From NCBI RefSeq assembly GCF_031679605.1, contig NZ_CP117522.1, positions 1,612,001-1,676,000 on the forward strand: a DNA stretch of 64,000 nt, read 5' to 3'. Source of the stretch: Streptomyces luomodiensis. Its GTDB lineage: Bacteria; Actinomycetota; Actinomycetes; Streptomycetales; Streptomycetaceae. The notes beneath the pieces are model-generated. The model was not told where the DNA came from. It saw nothing but the letters and a program-made list of their open reading frames with translations, and did no database searches. The translations under genes and the position numbers were made by a program. This document shows, piece after piece, positions 37,163 through 45,795 of the stretch (its first letter is position 1; each line of letters starts with the position of its first letter).

Positions 37163-38734
37163 TCAAGGACGGGCGTGACCTGCGCCTTCCGTACCTCCTC
37201 CGTATGACTCACGCAGCCGCCGCTTGTAGAGCTTGCCGTTGGGATCCCGTGGCATCTCCGCAATGAAATCCACCGACTTGGGACATTTGTACCCCGCCAA
37301 TCGGGTGGCGCAGTGGCCGAGGATCCCGGCGGCCAGGTCGGGCCCCGGCGCATGTCCCTCGGCGGGCTCCACGACCGCCACGACCTGCTCGCCCCAGTCC
37401 TCGTGGGGCACCCCGAAGGCGGCGGCGTCGGCGACGGCCGGATGGGTGAGCAGCGCGGCCTCGATCTCGGCGGGGTAGATGTTGACCCCGCCCGAGATGA
37501 TCAGGTCGATCTTGCGGTCGCGGAGGTAGAGATAGCCGTCCTCGTCCAGCAGGCCGAGGTCGCCGACGGTGAAGAAGTCACCGATGCGGTTCTTCTCGGT
37601 CTTGCCCTTGTCCTTGTGGTAGGCGAAGCCCCCGGTACTCATCTTCAGGTAGACCGTGCCCAGTTCACCGGCCGGGAGCCGGGTGCCCTCGTCGTCGAAG
37701 ACGGCGATCTCGCTGATGGGCCAGGGGCGGCCGACGGTCCCCGGCTTCTTCAGCCACTCCTCGGCGGTGGCGAAGGTGCCGCCGCCCTCACTGGCCGCGT
37801 AGTACTCCTCGACACAGCCGCCCCACCAGTCGATCATCGCGCGTTTGACGTGGTCGGGGCAGGGCGCTGCCCCGTGGATGGCGTGGCGCATCGACGAGAC
37901 GTCATAGGACCGCTTGACCTCGTCGGGGAGGGCGAGCAGCCGGTGGAACTGGGTCGGCACCATATGGGTGTGCGTACAGCGGTGGGTGTCGATGAGGCGG
38001 AGCATCTCGCGCGGCGTCCACTTGTCCATGACCACCAGGGGGTGGCCGATGTGCAGCGACGAGCTCGCGAACTGGAGGACGGCGGTGTGGTAGAGCGGTG
38101 AGCACACCAGATGGACGTGGTCGGGCTCTTCGGCGCGCGGCTTGATGCCGAAGAAGCGCAGGAAGCCGCCGAGGTGGCTGTCCTCGGGGAGCCGCCCGGT
38201 CAGCGGGCGGCGGATACCGCGCGGACGGCCCGTGGTGCCGGAGGTGTAGTTCATCACCCAGCCCAGCTCGCGCTCGGCGGGCGGCTCCCCGGACTGCCCC
38301 TCCAGGAGCTCGGCGTACGGGCGGAAGCCGTCGATCGCGCCGACCGCGTAGCGGTGGGTCGCGGGCAGCCCCGCCTCGTCGGCGGCCGCGGCCGCCGGCC
38401 CGCCGTAGCGCTCGTGGGCGATCAGCGCCTTGGCGCCGGAGTCGGAGACGATCCAGGCGATCTCGGGGCCGACCAAGTGGTGGTTGACCGGCACCAGGTA
38501 GAGCCCGGCCTGGGTGGCGGCGAGCGCGGCGACGAAGAACTCCACCCCGTTGGGCAGGACGACCGCCAGGGCGTCGCCGCGGCGCAACCCGGCGGCGCGC
38601 AGCCCGCCGACGAGCCGGTTGCACGCGCTGTGCAGCCGCCCGGCGGTCCACTGGGCGCCGTCCGGGGCGATGAGCACGGTGCGGTCGGGCTCGAGCGCGG
38701 CCTGGGCCCAGAAGCCGTTGGGTGTAGGGGACAT
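37163..38734 (-). CDS. AMP-forming acyl-CoA synthetase
   Basis: 523-residue ligase starting MSPTPNGFWAQAALEPDRT. Motifs: VMNYTSGTTGRPRGIRRP (A3), EYYAASEGGGTFATA (A5), FFTVGDLGLLDEDGYLYL (A7) and MPRDPNGKLYKRRLRE with the catalytic Lys. Substrate unknown; context with the sterol/acyl-CoA genes suggests a steroid or branched acid. It is 89 bp downstream of the nitronate monooxygenase-type gene on the same strand and likely co-transcribed. Confidence 0.9.
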   Translation of the reverse strand: MSPTPNGFWAQAALEPDRTVLIAPDGAQWTAGRLHSACNRLVGGLRAAGLRRGDALAVVLPNGVEFFVAALAATQAGLYLVPVNHHLVGPEIAWIVSDSGAKALIAHERYGGPAAAAADEAGLPATHRYAVGAIDGFRPYAELLEGQSGEPPAERELGWVMNYTSGTTGRPRGIRRPLTGRLPEDSHLGGFLRFFGIKPRAEEPDHVHLVCSPLYHTAVLQFASSSLHIGHPLVVMDKWTPREMLRLIDTHRCTHTHMVPTQFHRLLALPDEVKRSYDVSSMRHAIHGAAPCPDHVKRAMIDWWGGCVEEYYAASEGGGTFATAEEWLKKPGTVGRPWPISEIAVFDDEGTRLPAGELGTVYLKMSTGGFAYHKDKGKTEKNRIGDFFTVGDLGLLDEDGYLYLRDRKIDLIISGGVNIYPAEIEAALLTHPAVADAAAFGVPHEDWGEQVVAVVEPAEGHAPGPDLAAGILGHCATRLAGYKCPKSVDFIAEMPRDPNGKLYKRRLRESYGGGTEGAGHARP

Positions 38735-38749
38735 GGCGGTCCGGTCCTC

Positions 38750-38800
38750 CTTCTGACGGCGGTGTCAGGCGATCTGACGGCGATGGCAGGCGATGCGGAA
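38750..38800. repeat. 21-bp tandem repeat between two co-directional genes
   Basis: Two head-to-tail copies, TGACGGCGGTGTCAGGCGAT and TGACGGCGATGGCAGGCGAT, in the short gap before the acyl-CoA synthetase start. Function unknown. Confidence 0.5.
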
Positions 38801-38823
38801 ACGGGCGGGTCGGGCGGACGCGG

Positions 38824-39927
38824 TCAGGCGCGTCCGGCGATGCGGTTGACGCGGTCGATGGCGCGCTCGAAGCCGCGGGTCAGCTCGTCGAAGACGGTCT
38901 GGACCGGGCGGACGGAGTCCATCCGGCCGACGATCTGGCCGACCGGCGTGCCGAGCAGCGGTTCCACCTCGTACTTCTGGATGCGGGAGACGGCCTCGGC
39001 GACCAGCAGCCCCTGGAGCGGCATGGGCAGCGGGTCCGGGCCGTCCCGGTCCTCCCATGCGTCGGTCCACTCGGTGCGCAGCTGGCGGGCGGGTTTGCCG
39101 GTGAGGGCACGGGAGCGCACGGTGTCCCCGGAGCCGGCCGCGAGCAGCTTGCGGGTGAGCGCCGCCGAATGCAGTTCGGCCTCCTCAGTGGTGAGCCAGA
39201 GGGAGCCGATCCAGACGCCCTGGGCGCCCAGCGCCAGCCCGGCGGCGATCTGTTCACCGCTGCCGATGCCGCCCGCGGCGAGCACGGGCAGCGGGTCCAC
39301 GGCCCGTACCACCTCGGGGGTGAGCACCATGGAGGCGATCTCGCCGGTGTGGCCGCCGGCTTCGTAGCCCTGCGCGACGACGACGTCGAGTCCCGCCTCC
39401 TTGTGGTGGCGGGCGTGGCGGGCGCTGCCGGCGAGGGCGGCCACCAGGATGCCGTGGTCATGGGCGCGGTCGACGACATCGGCCGGGGGTGAGCCGAGGG
39501 CGTTGGCCAGGAGTTTCACGGGGTAGTCGAAGGCGACGTCGAGCTGGCTGCGGGCCACCTGCTCGAGCCAGCCGGTGATCCGCCAGCCGGACGCCTCGCC
39601 CTCGGCGAGCTCCGGGACGCCGTGTTTGGCGAGGGTGTCCCGGACGAACGCACGGTGACCCTCGGGGATCATCGCCTCGATATCGGCCTCGGTGACCCCC
39701 TCCACCTTCTTCGCCGGCATCACGACGTCCAGGCCGTAGGGTGTGCCGTCGGTGTGTTCCTGCATCCAGTCGAGGTCGCGGGCCAGCTCCTCGCCCGCGC
39801 CGTAGCGGACCGCGCCGAGCACGCCGAACCCGCCGGCCCGGCTGATCGCCGCGGCCACGGCGGGGAACGGCGTGAAGCCGAAGACGGCGTGCTCGACACC
39901 CAGCCTTGTGCTCAGCTCCGTCTGCAT
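38824..39927 (-). CDS. nitronate monooxygenase-type FMN oxidoreductase
   Basis: 367-residue TIM-barrel flavoprotein of the 2-nitropropane dioxygenase group. FMN-binding segments include AISRAGGFGVLGAVRYGAGE, VVAQGYEAGGHTGEIAS and PVLAAGGIGSGEQIAAGLALG. Many proteins of this group linked to acyl-CoA genes are not true nitronate enzymes but NAD(P)H-dependent enoyl or keto reductases of unknown substrate. The CTGA-N7-TCAG dyad lies about 45 bp upstream. Confidence 0.9.
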   Translation of the reverse strand: MQTELSTRLGVEHAVFGFTPFPAVAAAISRAGGFGVLGAVRYGAGEELARDLDWMQEHTDGTPYGLDVVMPAKKVEGVTEADIEAMIPEGHRAFVRDTLAKHGVPELAEGEASGWRITGWLEQVARSQLDVAFDYPVKLLANALGSPPADVVDRAHDHGILVAALAGSARHARHHKEAGLDVVVAQGYEAGGHTGEIASMVLTPEVVRAVDPLPVLAAGGIGSGEQIAAGLALGAQGVWIGSLWLTTEEAELHSAALTRKLLAAGSGDTVRSRALTGKPARQLRTEWTDAWEDRDGPDPLPMPLQGLLVAEAVSRIQKYEVEPLLGTPVGQIVGRMDSVRPVQTVFDELTRGFERAIDRVNRIAGRA

Positions 39928-39971
39928 GGGCGGCAGGATGCCGCAGGGGGCCGGACGAGGGAAGAGTTTTT

Positions 39972-39986
39972 CTGACGCTACGTCAG
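39972..39986. promoter_or_regulatory. CTGA-N7-TCAG dyad upstream of the FMN oxidoreductase gene
   Basis: Extended perfect dyad TCTGACG-CTA-CGTCAGA, about 45 bp upstream of the start at 39927. It shares the CTGA-N7-TCAG-ATT pattern with the site at 32898. Looks like a TetR-type operator. Confidence 0.5.
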
Positions 39987-40020
39987 ATTCTTTGGGTGCC
40001 GCCGCCCACCGCCCGCCCGG

Positions 40021-41580
40021 TCATCGCCTCTCCAGCACCGCCATGGCCGCGTTGTGCCCGGGGATTCCGCTCACCCCGCCGCCGCGCACCGCCCCCGCGC
40101 CGCACAGCAGCACATTGGCGTGGCGCGTCTCCACCCCCCAGCGGCCGGTGCCCTCCTGGGCGTACGGGAAGGCCAGGTCCCGGTGGAAGATGTTGCCGCC
40201 GGGCAGCCGCAGCTCGGCCTCCAGGTCCAGCGGGGTCTTGGCCTCGACGCACGGCCTCCCGTCGGCGTCATGGGCGAGACAGTCGGTGATCGGCTCGGCG
40301 AGGTGCGCGTCCAGCTCGGCGAGGGTGGCCCGCAGCAGCGCGGTGCGCGCCGCGTCGTTGTCCTCGGCGAACAGCCGGGCGGGGGTGTGCAGTCCGAACA
40401 GGGTCAGGGTCTGATAGCCCGCGCGGGCCAGCTCGGGGGCGAGGATCGACGGATCGGTCAGCGAGTGGCAGTAGATCTCCGAGGGCGGCCGGTGCGGCAG
40501 CTCCCCCGCGGCCGCCTGACGGTACGCCTCCTCCAGCGCGCCGTACCCCTCGGCGATGTGGAACGTCCCGGCGAACGCCTCGCGCGGGTCGACCTCGCGG
40601 TCCCGCAGCGCGGGCAGCCTGCGCAGCAGCATGTTCACCTTGAACTGCGCCCCTTCGGCGGGCGGGGTGGGCGGCTCCTCGCCCAGCAGCCGGGCCAGCT
40701 CCCGCGGCGCGGCCCCGACCAGCACGTACCGGGCCGTCGCGGTGGACTCCCCCGCCTCGTCCGCGTACCGCACCTCCGCCCAGGTGCCGTCGGTGGCGAT
40801 CGCGGTGACCTCGCGTCCGGTCACGATCCGCGCGCCCGCCGCGCGGGCGGCGCCGGCGAGGGCGTCGGTGAACGCGCCCATGCCGCCGACGGGGACGTCC
40901 CAGTCGCCGGTGCCGCCGCCGATGACGTGGTACAGGAAGCAGCGGTTCTGCCGCAGCGACGGGTCATGGGCACGGGCGAAGGTGCCGATGAGCGCGTCGG
41001 TGAGGACCACGCCCCGGATGAGGTCGTCGTCGAAGGCGGCCTCGATCGCCTCCCCCAGCGGCCGTTCGAACAGCGCCTCCCACACCGCGTCGTCCCCGAC
41101 CCGCGCCCGCAGCTCCGCCCGGGTGGGTAGCGGCTCGGTCAGGGTCGGGAAGACCCGCTCGGCGACGCGCTGGGTCATGCCGTAGAAGCGCTGCCAGGAC
41201 TCGTACTCCCGGTCCGACCCGGTCAGCCGCGCGAAGGCGGCACGGGTCCGGGACGTGCCGCCGGCCTCCACCAGCAGTCCGGTGTGGCGCCCGCCCCGGA
41301 CATCGGGCGTGTACGAGGAGACCGCGCGCTTGCGCACCGCGAAGCGCAGTCCGAGGTCGTCGACGATCCGCCGGGGCAACAGGCTGACCAGGTAGGAGTA
41401 GCGGGAGAGCCGCGCGTCCACACCGGGATAGGGCCGGGTGGACACGGCGGCGCCACCGGTGCGGTCCAGCCGCTCCAGCACCAGCACGCTGCGCCCGGCG
41501 CGGGCGAGGTACCCGGCGGCGACCAGACCGTTGTGACCACCGCCGACGATGACGACGTCATACGCATCGCTGTGAGACAT
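40021..41580 (-). CDS. FAD-dependent phytoene desaturase-like oxidoreductase
   Basis: 519-residue flavoprotein starting with the FAD-binding VVIVGGGHNGLVAAGYLARA (GxGxxG, residues about 9-28) and RTGGAAVS. The C-terminus shows the second FAD contact, VLLCGAGAVRGGGVSGIPGH. It belongs to the phytoene-desaturase/PYROXD2 group; substrate unknown. No carotenoid genes lie nearby, so a carotenoid role is unlikely. It is divergent from the ECF sigma operon and upstream of the FMN oxidoreductase on the same strand, 93 bp away. Confidence 0.88.
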   Translation of the reverse strand: MSHSDAYDVVIVGGGHNGLVAAGYLARAGRSVLVLERLDRTGGAAVSTRPYPGVDARLSRYSYLVSLLPRRIVDDLGLRFAVRKRAVSSYTPDVRGGRHTGLLVEAGGTSRTRAAFARLTGSDREYESWQRFYGMTQRVAERVFPTLTEPLPTRAELRARVGDDAVWEALFERPLGEAIEAAFDDDLIRGVVLTDALIGTFARAHDPSLRQNRCFLYHVIGGGTGDWDVPVGGMGAFTDALAGAARAAGARIVTGREVTAIATDGTWAEVRYADEAGESTATARYVLVGAAPRELARLLGEEPPTPPAEGAQFKVNMLLRRLPALRDREVDPREAFAGTFHIAEGYGALEEAYRQAAAGELPHRPPSEIYCHSLTDPSILAPELARAGYQTLTLFGLHTPARLFAEDNDAARTALLRATLAELDAHLAEPITDCLAHDADGRPCVEAKTPLDLEAELRLPGGNIFHRDLAFPYAQEGTGRWGVETRHANVLLCGAGAVRGGGVSGIPGHNAAMAVLERR

Positions 41581-41853
41581 GTCCTCTGGTTAGCACGGGG
41601 TGATCGCCGGGGCCATGCCGTGGGGCCCGGTGTGAGCGTGGTGGGGAAGGTGTGGCGTGGGTTTTTGCTCGAGCGAAGCTATCTGATTTTCATATTTGCG
41701 TAATTGGATCGCTGCGTTCCGTAAGATTTTAGGCTCATCCGATGCACGAACCGGCTTCCATGAGCGCTATCTGAACAGAGGGCGCAACACGGCGCACTCG
41801 CGGGGCGTGTGGGGGCCACTCCCCGTACGACGAACAGAAGGACAACGAAGTCC

Positions 41854-42012
41854 GTGAATCTTCAAACCGTGGTGAACGTCGCCACCGCCGTACTCGCCGC
41901 ACGGGTATTCGGCAGTGACGCCATCGCCCTCCTGCGCCGAGCGGCCGCCATGGGAGTCCGCGTCGGCGTATCGGAACTCCATCGCAGCGACCAGAGGGGA
42001 GGGGAACGGTGA
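41854..42012 (+). CDS. 52-residue protein coupled to an ECF sigma gene
   Basis: GTG 41854 to TGA 42012 encodes a small protein starting with VNLQTVVNVATAVLAARVFG and ending in a charged tail (SELHRSDQRGGER). The first half is a likely amphipathic or membrane-associated helix. The stop overlaps the sigma-factor start as GTGA, and an AAGGA lies upstream. Too small for a classical anti-sigma factor, but position and coupling suggest a regulatory or leader role. No homology recognised. Confidence 0.55.
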   Translation: MNLQTVVNVATAVLAARVFGSDAIALLRRAAAMGVRVGVSELHRSDQRGGER

Positions 42013-42557
42013 CCCACGACTTCCTGCGCTCGCGCGACACCGCCTCGATGACCACCGGACTTCCCGCGGACTTCCGTGCCTTCCACCAACTCCACCGCAA
42101 GGCGTACATCGACCGGGCCATGGTCTACCTCGGCAACCACGCCGACGCCGAAGAAGCCGTCGACGCCGCCTTCGAACAACTGCTGCGCTGCTGGCCCAAG
42201 GTCCTGACCATGGAGAACCCGGCCGCCTACGCCTGGAAGGTGATGAAGAACCGGGTCTTCGACCTCGCCCGCGCCCGCAACCGCGGCCCCGCCCTCCTGG
42301 ACAACGCGACCTTCGAGACCGCGATCCTCAAGGACGCGGTCGACCCCATCGCCGTCCTCGAGGAGAGCCTGAACCTCTATCAGGCGATCAAGCAACTCCC
42401 CGAGCGCCAGCAGGACGTGGTCATCCTGCTCCACTGCCGCGGCTACACCGTCGCCGAGACCGCCACCCACCTCGGCATCACCGAAGCCGGCGTCCGCTCC
42501 ACCGCCCGCTACGCCCGCCGCCGTCTGCAACAGCTCCTGACCAAGGAAGACCGATGA
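42009..42557 (+). CDS. ECF-type RNA polymerase sigma factor
   Basis: 182-residue sigma factor. Region 2 (about 20-95) includes YLGNHADAEEAVDAAFEQLL and AAYAWKVMKNRVFDLARAR; region 4 (about 115-175) includes AIKQLPERQQDVVILLHCRG, YTVAETATHLGITEAGVRS and the recognition helix. Start GTG 42009 overlaps the upstream 52-residue ORF; its stop overlaps the next gene (ATGA). Neither neighbour shows a zinc anti-sigma motif or a membrane anchor typical of anti-sigma factors, so how its activity is controlled is unclear. Confidence 0.9.
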   Translation: MTHDFLRSRDTASMTTGLPADFRAFHQLHRKAYIDRAMVYLGNHADAEEAVDAAFEQLLRCWPKVLTMENPAAYAWKVMKNRVFDLARARNRGPALLDNATFETAILKDAVDPIAVLEESLNLYQAIKQLPERQQDVVILLHCRGYTVAETATHLGITEAGVRSTARYARRRLQQLLTKEDR

Positions 42558-43351
42558 CCTCACCCATTGACCGCATCCTCGCGCGGGCCCTGCTCAACCC
42601 CGCCCCTCCCGTCGACCTCGACGCCGCCGAGGCCCGGCTCGCCGCCCGCTACGCCGACCCCGGCGGCACCCCGCCCCATGAGCGGCCCCCGAAAAACCCC
42701 CGGCGGACGGCCGCGGCCGCCGGGTGCCCGGCGCCGGGCGTGGACGAACGGATGGCGCAGGACCTGCACACCCTGTGCGAGGCGATCATCGCCCGCCCGG
42801 CCGCCCTGACCCAGCTGCGGGACTTCCTCACCCGCCGCATCCTCGAACCGCCCGGCGCCCGTGTCCTGGGCTGCGTCCTGCAACTGGCCTGCCATGAGGA
42901 CCACGCCCAGTTCTGGTGGCAGTTCGCCGCCGGCGCGGGCGACCCCGCCGCCGCCTACTGCCTCTATCTGCACCACATGGCCCTGAACGAGGACGGCCAG
43001 GCGCATGCGTGGCTCGAATGGTGGCACCAGCAGGCGGGCCACGACATCCCGCCGGTCACCGACACGGTGGAGGACTGGGCCACCACCGACCACGAAATGG
43101 CCGCCGCCCTCCGCATTCTGCACGGACTCAAAAGGGGGCAGGAGGTCCCGCCCGCCACCACGGCGGTGATCGACTACGTCGCCCGTGCCGTCGACTTCAC
43201 CGACGACCCCGACATCGATCTCCCGCTGCCCGAACCGGGATTCGCCGACCGCATCGAGGACCTCACCACCGCGGAGACCAGGTCGGCCGCCTCGCCCCCG
43301 CCGGACCGGGCGGTGCTGCCCGAGCGGCCCCGCAGCGGCTCACCCGCGTAG
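42554..43351 (+). CDS. hypothetical protein of a sigma-factor operon
   Basis: 265-residue soluble protein coupled to the sigma gene by ATGA. The central part is helical and Trp-rich with a Sel1/TPR-like stretch (AGAGDPAAAYCLYLHHMALN, then EDGQAHAWLEWWHQQA). The N- and C-termini are Pro/Arg-rich and probably disordered. No catalytic motif or membrane segment seen. Given the operon it could be a partner or regulator of the sigma factor; this is inference. Confidence 0.75.
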   Translation: MTSPIDRILARALLNPAPPVDLDAAEARLAARYADPGGTPPHERPPKNPRRTAAAAGCPAPGVDERMAQDLHTLCEAIIARPAALTQLRDFLTRRILEPPGARVLGCVLQLACHEDHAQFWWQFAAGAGDPAAAYCLYLHHMALNEDGQAHAWLEWWHQQAGHDIPPVTDTVEDWATTDHEMAAALRILHGLKRGQEVPPATTAVIDYVARAVDFTDDPDIDLPLPEPGFADRIEDLTTAETRSAASPPPDRAVLPERPRSGSPA

Positions 43352-43403
43352 GGGTACGCCCGCGTAGTGGTACACCCGCGTGGCGGTTCATCCGCGTGGC
43401 GAA

Positions 43404-43454
43404 CCGGGCTCACCGGGCTCACCGGGCTCACCGGGCTCACCGGGCTCACCGGGC
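43404..43454. repeat. 9-bp tandem repeat, five copies
   Basis: Unit CCGGGCTCA repeated five times from 43404 to 43448 plus a partial copy, in the gap between two convergent genes. Likely a variable-number repeat. Confidence 0.9.
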
Positions 43455-43461
43455 CGTGGTA

Positions 43462-45795
43462 TCAGCTCTGCCGCGCCCGGCGCGCCGCCGCCTCCGCCGT
43501 CTCGGCGCGCCCGCCCAGCTGCTTCCGGCAGTGGGCCTCGTCGCCGCGGCTGACCAGGGTGTCGGGGTGGTCGGGGCCCAGCACCCGGGCGCGGGCGCGG
43601 GTCACCTCGCGGTAGTCCGCCAGCGCGTCGGACCAGCGGCCGAGCCGGCCCAGGGCGACGGCCACCTCGCGACGGCTGACCAGGGTGTCCGGGTGGTCGG
43701 GGCCCAGGGCGCGCTCCCGCAGGGCGCACACCTCGCGCGCCTCGGCGAGCGCCTCCTCCCAGCGGCCCAGCCGGCCGAGGCTGACGCCGAGGCCGTGCCG
43801 GGCGCGCAGGGTCTCCGGATCGGCCGGGCCCTGGGCGCGGGTGCGGTCCTCGACGAGAGCGCGGTAGACCGCGAGCGCCTCCGTGTCCCGGTCCAGCTTC
43901 CCCAGGCTGATGCCGGTCTCGTAGCGGGCGGCGAGGGTGCCGGGGTGGTCGGGGCCGAGGGTGCGGGCGCGGGCGGCGGCCACCTCGCGGAAGATGTCCA
44001 GGGCCTCCGCCCAGCGGTCGAGGCGGCCCAGGGCGCACGCCACCTCGTAGCGGCTGATCAGGGTGTCCGGGTGATCGGGGCCCAGCACCCGGGCGCGGGC
44101 GGCGGCCACCTGCTCCGCCATGCGGTGGGCCTCCCCCAGGCGCCCCAGACAGCCCAGGTTGAAGGCGAGGTTGTGGCGGCAGCGCAGGGTGTCGGGGTGG
44201 TCGGCGCCCATGGTGCGCTCACGGGCGGCGAGCACGGCCGTGTAGATGTCCTGGGCCTCGGCACAGCGGCCGAGCCGGCCCAGGACGAACGCGGTCTCCT
44301 GCCGGGCGGCGAGGGTGTCGGGGTGGTCGGCGCCCAGCACCCGCCGGCGGCCCGCCGCGACCCGTTCGTACTCGCGCAGCGCGTCGGCCGGGCGGCCCAG
44401 GACCCCGAGGGCGAAGGCGATCTCATAGCGGCTGGCGAGGGTGTCGGGGTGGTCGGCGCCCAGGGCGCGCTCGCGCTCGGCGGCCACCGCCCGGTGCGTT
44501 GCCACCGCCTCCTGCCAGCGGCCCAGCCGCCCCAGGTGCAGCCCGGCGCGGTGCCGGTCGGCGAGCCGGGCCCGCACCCCGGGCGGAAGCGGCGGCGGAG
44601 TCGGCGGAGTCGGCGGGGCGGGCTGCGCGGCGTGGCCCCCGGTCCAGGCGCCGGTGAGCGCGGCCGCCGCGTCGGGCGGGGTGGCCGACAGCGGCCACGC
44701 CTCGCCGGTGTGCGCCTTGGAGCCGGTGGTCATGTGCCGGGCCCAGTCCGGAAGGCGGGGAGCGCGCCGTCCCGCGGCCGGAGGCATACCGCGCGGCTCG
44801 GACGGCTGAGGCTGCTCGGACAGCTCGGACGGCTCGGACGGCTCGGACGGGTGAGCCTGCTCGGACGGCTGAGGCTGCTCCGGCGGCTGAGGCTGCTCGG
44901 ACAGCTCATGCGGCTCGGCTAGTGACGGCGCCGTCGGCCGCCGGGACGGGCGTGCCGGGGCGAGTCGCTCGACGAGCTCGAAGGCGCCCCCCGGGCGGCC
45001 TTCCGGGTCCTTGGCCAGCAGATCGAGGACGGCGCGCTCGAACCGCTCGGGGAGTTCGGGCCGGCGTTGGCGCGGCGGCGCGGGCGGGGTGTCACGGTGG
45101 CCGACGAGGACGCCCCATGCGTCCTCGAGGTCGAACGGCGGCGCCCCCGTGGCCAGTTCGTAGAGCACACAGCCCAGGGAGTACAGATCGCTGCGATGGT
45201 CGACCGGGCCGCCCGCGATCTGCTCGGGCGACATGTAGTGCGGGGTGCCCATGGCCACGCCGGGGCCGGTGAGCCGGGCGGTGAAGCCGACGTCATGGCC
45301 GAGGCGGGCGATGCCGAAGTCGCAGAGCTTCACGGTGCCGTCGGTGAGCCGCATGATGTTGGCGGGCTTCAGGTCCCGGTGCACCACGCCCTGGTCATGG
45401 GTGTAGGCGAGGGCCGCGGCCGTCTGCTCCGCGATGTCCAGGACATCGGGCACCGGCAGCGGCCGCCGCTCGTTGTCGGCCAGCAGCCGGCTGAGGTCAC
45501 GTCCCTCCAGCAGCTCCATGACCAGGTACAGCACACCCTCGTGCTCACCGAAGTCATGCACCACCGTGACCCCGCGGTGCTGGAGCGCGGCGGCCACCCG
45601 CGCCTCCCGGCGGAAGCGCTCCCGCAGCACACCGGTGAACGCTGGGTCGTGCCGCGACCCCAGCGGTTTGAGGCATTTGACGGCGACGCCCCGGCCGAGC
45701 GACTCGTCGCGCGCCCGCCACACCTCGCCCATTCCCCCGCGCCCGATCCGGTCCAGCAGCCGGTACCGGCCCTGGATCAGCCTGGTGTCCGCCAT
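43462..45795 (-). CDS. Ser/Thr protein kinase with C-terminal TPR array
   Basis: 777-residue soluble kinase. The catalytic domain (about 1-270) has GRGGMGEVW, Lys40 in VAVKCLK, HRDLKPANIM with Asp141, DFG at 159-161 and MGTPHYMSPEQ. A Pro/Glu/Ser-rich linker (about 285-330, many PSEQPQ units) leads to eight 42-residue TPR-like repeats, each centred on the motif LGxDHPDTL. No membrane helix is seen, unlike PknB-type receptors. ATG 45795 is preceded by GGGGGAGA. It overlaps the upstream MpaB-type gene by 19 bp. TPRs probably select substrate proteins. Confidence 0.93.
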   Translation of the reverse strand: MADTRLIQGRYRLLDRIGRGGMGEVWRARDESLGRGVAVKCLKPLGSRHDPAFTGVLRERFRREARVAAALQHRGVTVVHDFGEHEGVLYLVMELLEGRDLSRLLADNERRPLPVPDVLDIAEQTAAALAYTHDQGVVHRDLKPANIMRLTDGTVKLCDFGIARLGHDVGFTARLTGPGVAMGTPHYMSPEQIAGGPVDHRSDLYSLGCVLYELATGAPPFDLEDAWGVLVGHRDTPPAPPRQRRPELPERFERAVLDLLAKDPEGRPGGAFELVERLAPARPSRRPTAPSLAEPHELSEQPQPPEQPQPSEQAHPSEPSEPSELSEQPQPSEPRGMPPAAGRRAPRLPDWARHMTTGSKAHTGEAWPLSATPPDAAAALTGAWTGGHAAQPAPPTPPTPPPLPPGVRARLADRHRAGLHLGRLGRWQEAVATHRAVAAERERALGADHPDTLASRYEIAFALGVLGRPADALREYERVAAGRRRVLGADHPDTLAARQETAFVLGRLGRCAEAQDIYTAVLAARERTMGADHPDTLRCRHNLAFNLGCLGRLGEAHRMAEQVAAARARVLGPDHPDTLISRYEVACALGRLDRWAEALDIFREVAAARARTLGPDHPGTLAARYETGISLGKLDRDTEALAVYRALVEDRTRAQGPADPETLRARHGLGVSLGRLGRWEEALAEAREVCALRERALGPDHPDTLVSRREVAVALGRLGRWSDALADYREVTRARARVLGPDHPDTLVSRGDEAHCRKQLGGRAETAEAAARRARQS

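Noticed and set aside
43174..43449. Minus-strand ORF with SPV repeats
   Set aside because: Produced by the 9-bp tandem repeat and the antisense of the 265-residue gene; no ribosome-binding site or known domain.
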